In this document: piece after piece, positions 60,395 to 64,000 of the stretch
Numbering within the stretch: the first letter of the stretch is position 1
How the letters are laid out: each line of letters begins with the position of its first letter
DNA from: Aphanomyces cochlioides
Taxonomy: Eukaryota; Oomycota; Saprolegniomycetes; Saprolegniales; Verrucalvaceae
Assembly (NCBI GenBank): GCA_019828595.1
Contig: JAHQRK010000006.1
Coordinates: 2,046,001-2,110,000 of the forward strand
DNA: 64,000 nucleotides
Direction: 5' to 3'
Translations under genes and position numbers: made by a program
Notes under the pieces: model-generated
Told to the model about the DNA's origin: nothing
Database searches by the model: none
The model's input: the letters and a program-made list of their open reading frames with translations, nothing else

Positions 60395-60681
60395 GTTATC
60401 TGCCCATTCTGCTGCATGCTATTTTATTGATCCTATCCCGTATCGCTCGTGAAGTAATCCATCTAATCGAGATATCATTCTGCTCGTGCTAAATATCCCG
60501 CATTTCCTTCCCATGTGGCATTTTCAAATCCTTGGATGAAATTTTGGACGGATACGGATAAAATTTCGGATGATTTGCTTCGACTTTTCCGGATATATCA
60601 TTTCGGATAAATGAAAATTTTACGGATAGCATGTCAAGATGACCACCACCGGTCGCGCCGACCCAATTCAAAACCACCGTC
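60395..60681. promoter_or_regulatory. Upstream region of the SpoU gene with repeated CGGATA strings
   Basis: Between 60540 and 60632 there are at least six cggat/cggata half-motifs, one as ttccggatatatcatttcgg. They end ~50 bp before the ATG at 60682. No gene. Confidence 0.4.
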
Positions 60682-61868
60682 ATGGTTTTTGTCACGCCGC
60701 GAGATGTTGCCTTTGTCGCAGGAACGCTGGTGGCTGTAGCAGCATCTTCATGGGTCTCGGAGTATATCTCGCGTTGGAAAGGTCGTTTGTACCGTGAGAA
60801 GAACCGTCTTGAAGTTTTACAGGACCAAACGAATGACATGGATCACTGGTGCGTTTTGATAGCGCAAGAGAAATGCTGATGACATGATAGCGACGACCAA
60901 GTGCCACGGCGTATTCGAAAAGCTGAAACAGGTACGCAGTAGGTAAAAGATCGTGACTTATGCTTGCTAGTTTTGCAACGACGCACAGCTCGTATCCTTC
61001 TTGTCCTTGAAGCGAGCTGCGATATGTTCAATCAAATGGCTGTCCTTCGAACTGGTAATACTTGCAGAGCGCGTTGTGATCATTCAGTCCTTTAGCCGAG
61101 TGCTTTGGAATTCAGCACGTCTGGATTGTTGAACCAGCGTTCTACAAAGAGCACAAGTCTGGCCGTGCAATTTCCCGGGTACGCAGTTTCTAACTTAGTC
61201 GAATTCACAAGAAAACGTTAGGAGTCCACGGACTGGTTGACAATTAGACGATTCAAGACGTCGGCTGCTTGCATCAAGGCTCTGCGAGAGACTGGCTATG
61301 AGGTAAAGCGTCATGCCTGTCCGACTGGTTCTACAGTAGATGATTTCACTCAGATATGGACAACCGAGTTGAGCCAGGAAGCCGTGTCTTTGGAAGCCCC
61401 GGAATTGAAAATCCCCGAGCGCGTGGCAATCGTCATGGGCCGTGAAGCTGATGGGGTGAGCAAGGTGGGAGCTTAACAACCTCTAACAAACATATTAACT
61501 TTAAGTAGGATATGATCGCAGCGGCTGACAAACGCGTCTACTTGCCCATCCATGGATTTGCTGATTCTCTCAACCTCAACGTGGCGACGGGGCTGATCAT
61601 CCAGCGACTATTCTTCATTTGTCCCGAAGCTCGTGGAGCCATGACAAACGCCGAACGATCCGAACTGCGTGATACCTGGTACCGGCGTATGGTCAAGGGC
61701 GAAGAAAAGGCGGAGACTTTTTTGGCGAACCCTCCTCCAGCTTACGTAGACCTCCGTCGTCCTGATGGTCATCGCGGTGCTTGGATGGGAGGCAAAGTCA
61801 AACGGAAGATCGAAAAACGTGAAGCTCAAATAACTCAAGAAGCTTCAACTGAGTCGCAAGCCAACTAA
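60682..61868 (+). CDS. SpoU/TrmH-family RNA 2'-O-methyltransferase
   Basis: Six exons (60682-60848, 60891-60931, 60971-61054, 61096-61178, 61222-61464, 61509-61868) sum to 978 nt, 325 residues. SPOUT motifs in order: motif 1 NQMAVLRTAECFGIQHVWIV, motif 2 ERVAIVMGREADGVS, and motif 3 VYLPIHGFADSLNLNVATGL, which forms the deep trefoil knot for S-adenosylmethionine. A conserved helix block (STDWLTIRRFKTSAACIKAL) precedes motif 2. The family methylates ribose 2'-OH in tRNA (Gm18-type) or rRNA. The N-terminus (DVAFVAGTLVAVAASSWVSE) is hydrophobic and may be an organelle-targeting or membrane segment. The C-terminal ~80 residues are charged (KVKRKIEKREAQ). One intron falls directly after motif 2. 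Confidence 0.85.
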
Positions 61869-62542
61869 TTTTCTACTCCTGTTGTGGTCTGTCAGAATTA
61901 TTCAAACTCGGAAGAAAAGGATGACCACATTTATTCGTCCTGCTTTGTGATGACGAGGCTTCCGGTGCATCGATTGTTCCATCTCCAGCCAAACATAATC
62001 CCTAAATTGAGCGTGGAAGATGCTATTCATTGATGGAGAACATCTTTGCATCGTTCTCTATCACTGAACCTCACAATGCCCACAAGCATAGTCCAAATTC
62101 CCAAACTCTCAGCGCGTCAACTTAACCATCGTCAACGCAAGCGTCACGGCGAACCTCAATGGACTGCCACGACACAGTGGAAATCAATTGAAATTTATTG
62201 GCCTCCCAGGAATCCACATACCCATGGGGGCTTCGGGAATGGGGGCAGGTAGTCTTTAGAGCTCCAATCAACCTAGCTTCCATCTTACCGAGTAGAAAAG
62301 GCCGCAGCATCTCAAACAACCTCTCTTGGGTTGCATGCTACCTTCTCCCTCTGCGGCTGAAAAAAACCTTTAAAAACCTGGTTTTATACACCTAGACAAA
62401 TAGGTTTGTTTTTTATCCGGTTGATATCCGTGTGCAGCTCACCAATCGTTGCGCGAACAAATCATCCGGATAATGAGATGCGACTCCCGGATAATGATGA
62501 CCAATCAATGTCATTGGATTTGGCCAACGCTTTCACAAGTCG
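61869..62542. promoter_or_regulatory. Upstream region of the PPR gene
   Basis: 62367-62500 contains aaacctggtttt, aggtttgttttttatccggtt, catccggataat and cccggataatg strings, echoing the pair upstream of 37734. No gene supported in the remainder. Confidence 0.4.
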
Positions 62543-63649
62543 ATGTCCTCGAGCTCAGCCTTGATGCGCAATGTGCGCCACGTGCTCAGGCGAGTCCCTC
62601 TCTCGAAGCGCGCACTCGCCCGCTTCTCTACGAAAGCTGCTGTCGCACAAGCTGAAGATGACCCCATCGTCAGCTTTCAGCAACTCCTAGAACAGCGACA
62701 GTCGAATGAAGCTCTCCGAATCTTCAAATCGCTGTCGACACCACCATCGACAGCTCTTTCTCAGCGCCTGGCTATTTTGCTAGCCAAGAAGGCCACACTA
62801 AAAGACACGAAGGCAGCCTTGGAAGTCTTGAAAAGCGTTTACATGTTTGCAAATTCGAGCTACACAGTTGCTCATGCAGTGATTTTAGGAATCCATCGCT
62901 CAAGCCTGACGACATCACGAAACTTGCGTTCATTTTTGTCTCGGATGCTTGCTACCGCAACAACATGCTCAAGGAAGCACTTGAGGTGCCATTTTTTGTT
63001 GCGTCCATTTGAATGAAGACCATGATTAGGTCACGGAAGAAGCCCATAACTTGGGTCTACGACTAGACTTGCCTGCTTACAACAACCTTATCAACGCTCT
63101 TGTCGACGCTGACCAGACGGACGAAGCTATGTTGATTCTCCAGGACATCGCCGCAGGTAAATTTGCTGTCGTTTCAGTCTTGTTTACGATCATGAGCAGG
63201 AGACATCATTTCACCAGATGAAGCCACCTACACAGGTTTAATTGGTGCGCTCTTGGAACAACGAGAATTTGCGCAAGTGAAAGAAATGATTTCGCAAGCT
63301 CGCACGTCTGGCGTCAAGTTTTCATCGAGCGTAGGTCATTTCCGCGAAAGCAATGCTCAGCTCTACTTGTTAGGCTTACATGTCGTTCGTCGCTCTGTTG
63401 AACGACGTCCAAGACGACTCGTCCGTGTCGACCAAATTGTTTGAATTCATAGAAACATGCATGGAAGAAGACAACGTCGAGGTGGATCGAATCTCCGTCG
63501 TGGCAAAATCTGACACGCCATAGGATTTTGATGAATTCGACGATATTCTCGACAGTTTGGCCGAAGATGACGACAAAGACGATGACGATGATGACGACGA
63601 GGACCACGATGGTGATGATGACGATGACGAGACCACTCATACGAATTAA
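62543..63649 (+). CDS. Pentatricopeptide-repeat (PPR) protein
   Basis: Six exons (62543-62844, 62889-62985, 63030-63156, 63200-63330, 63374-63481, 63524-63649) sum to 891 nt, 296 residues. The N-terminus is basic and Ser-rich without acidic residues (RNVRHVLRRVPLSKRALARF), a likely mitochondrial presequence. PPR-type helical pairs follow: DDITKLAFIFVSDACYRNN-MLKEALEV, LPAYNNLINALVDADQTDEA-MLILQDI, and DEATYTGLIGALLEQREFAQ-VKEMISQA. PPR proteins bind organelle RNA and act in processing, stability or translation. The last exon adds an Asp-rich acidic tail, unusual for a matrix protein. The stop is 6 bp from the end of the convergent neighbouring gene. Confidence 0.72.
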
Positions 63650-63655
63650 AATTGG

Positions 63656-64000
63656 TTAAGTTGGAGTTTGCTTGATTTGACACCGCTCTGACATTGCACA
63701 ACGGACGTCCCGAGTCAAGAGCTTTCGAGGTTCGGAATCTACAACCGTTTGCAATTCTTCCACGCTCGAAGCACTCATGAAGCGAGGTATCAACAGACTG
63801 ACAATATCAACGCAGAATTTGTCGAGTTCTGCCTTCCACCCGACTGGCGACAGCATGCACTAGACAAAGTCAATTTGGCAACGGCGCATGGACGCGTTTA
63901 CTTGGTCCCATATAAAGTCTGCGGCTGCTGGTCGAATGTAGCCGACAAGTGCCACCTGTAGCCAGCTTGTAAAGAGGTCAGCTGGCTTGAGTGGCATATC
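63656..64000 (-). CDS. Unidentified protein, C-terminal part (gene continues beyond window)
   Basis: Two exons in the window: 64000-63902 and 63859-63656, with a 42-nt intron (63860-63901). The reading is DMPLKPADLFTSWLQVALVG-YIRPAAADFIWDQ, then CMLSPVGWKAELDKFCVDIV and SLLIPRFMSASSVEEL, ending QIKQTPT. The helical pattern with FIWDQ and a following L-x-PRF helix loosely recalls TBC or similar all-helical domains, but I do not recognise the family. It is the 3' end only, convergent with the PPR gene. Confidence 0.55.

Overview
This window looks like nuclear DNA of an oomycete, most likely a saprolegnialean such as Aphanomyces. Four things point there. Genes are densely packed. Introns are almost uniformly 38-68 nt with GT-AG ends. 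Ankyrin proteins built from GHL-VV-WLH units recur. Several gene types are eukaryotic (ribosomal protein eL/uL29, LTO1, ABCC transporters, LRRC9-like, RBR ligase). The genus is inferred from these traits, not proved. Exon models below were assembled by eye; for most multi-exon genes I summed the exons and the total is a whole number of codons.

Layout. 1-3.7 kb: the 3' end of a type II dehydroquinase-like gene, LTO1, ribosomal protein L35 (RPL35) and a macro-domain protein. 4-12 kb: an AT-rich, gene-poor, transposon-rich stretch with a 313-bp MITE flanked by a 10-bp duplication, a 423-bp inverted-repeat element, small palindromes, a dead SANT-like gene and a complete PIF/Harbinger element (9438-11616) with a 3-bp target duplication. 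12-20 kb: spliced housekeeping or regulatory genes (PDZ-UBA protein, SDF2-like MIR protein, CCT-domain protein, dCMP deaminase with an added Cys/His finger, a small unknown). 20-25 kb: a wrecked ankyrin gene with an internal inversion, then a 738-bp inverted repeat around a 69-bp tandem repeat. 25-42 kb: two full-length ABCC transporters flanking a divergent pair of vWA-RBR ubiquitin ligase genes, whose 3' 2117 bp form an inverted repeat that looks identical, and two small secreted paralogs, one with a long poly-aspartate tract. 42-52 kb: an IQ-motif protein, an LRRC9-like protein and a large disordered protein with a PWWP-like C-terminus. 52-58.5 kb: an ankyrin gene cluster with a four-TM protein inside it. 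59-64 kb: a PAP2/sphingomyelin-synthase-like enzyme, a SpoU/TrmH RNA methyltransferase, a PPR protein and the 3' end of an unidentified gene.

The genes do not form a pathway. The strongest unusual signals are structural: three separate inversion or inverted-duplication events between 20 and 36.5 kb, one of which appears to keep the C-terminal halves of a ubiquitin-ligase pair identical while their vWA domains diverge. A palindromic motif, TTATCCGGATAA and variants, recurs in intergenic DNA close to start codons and also lies in the MITE termini.
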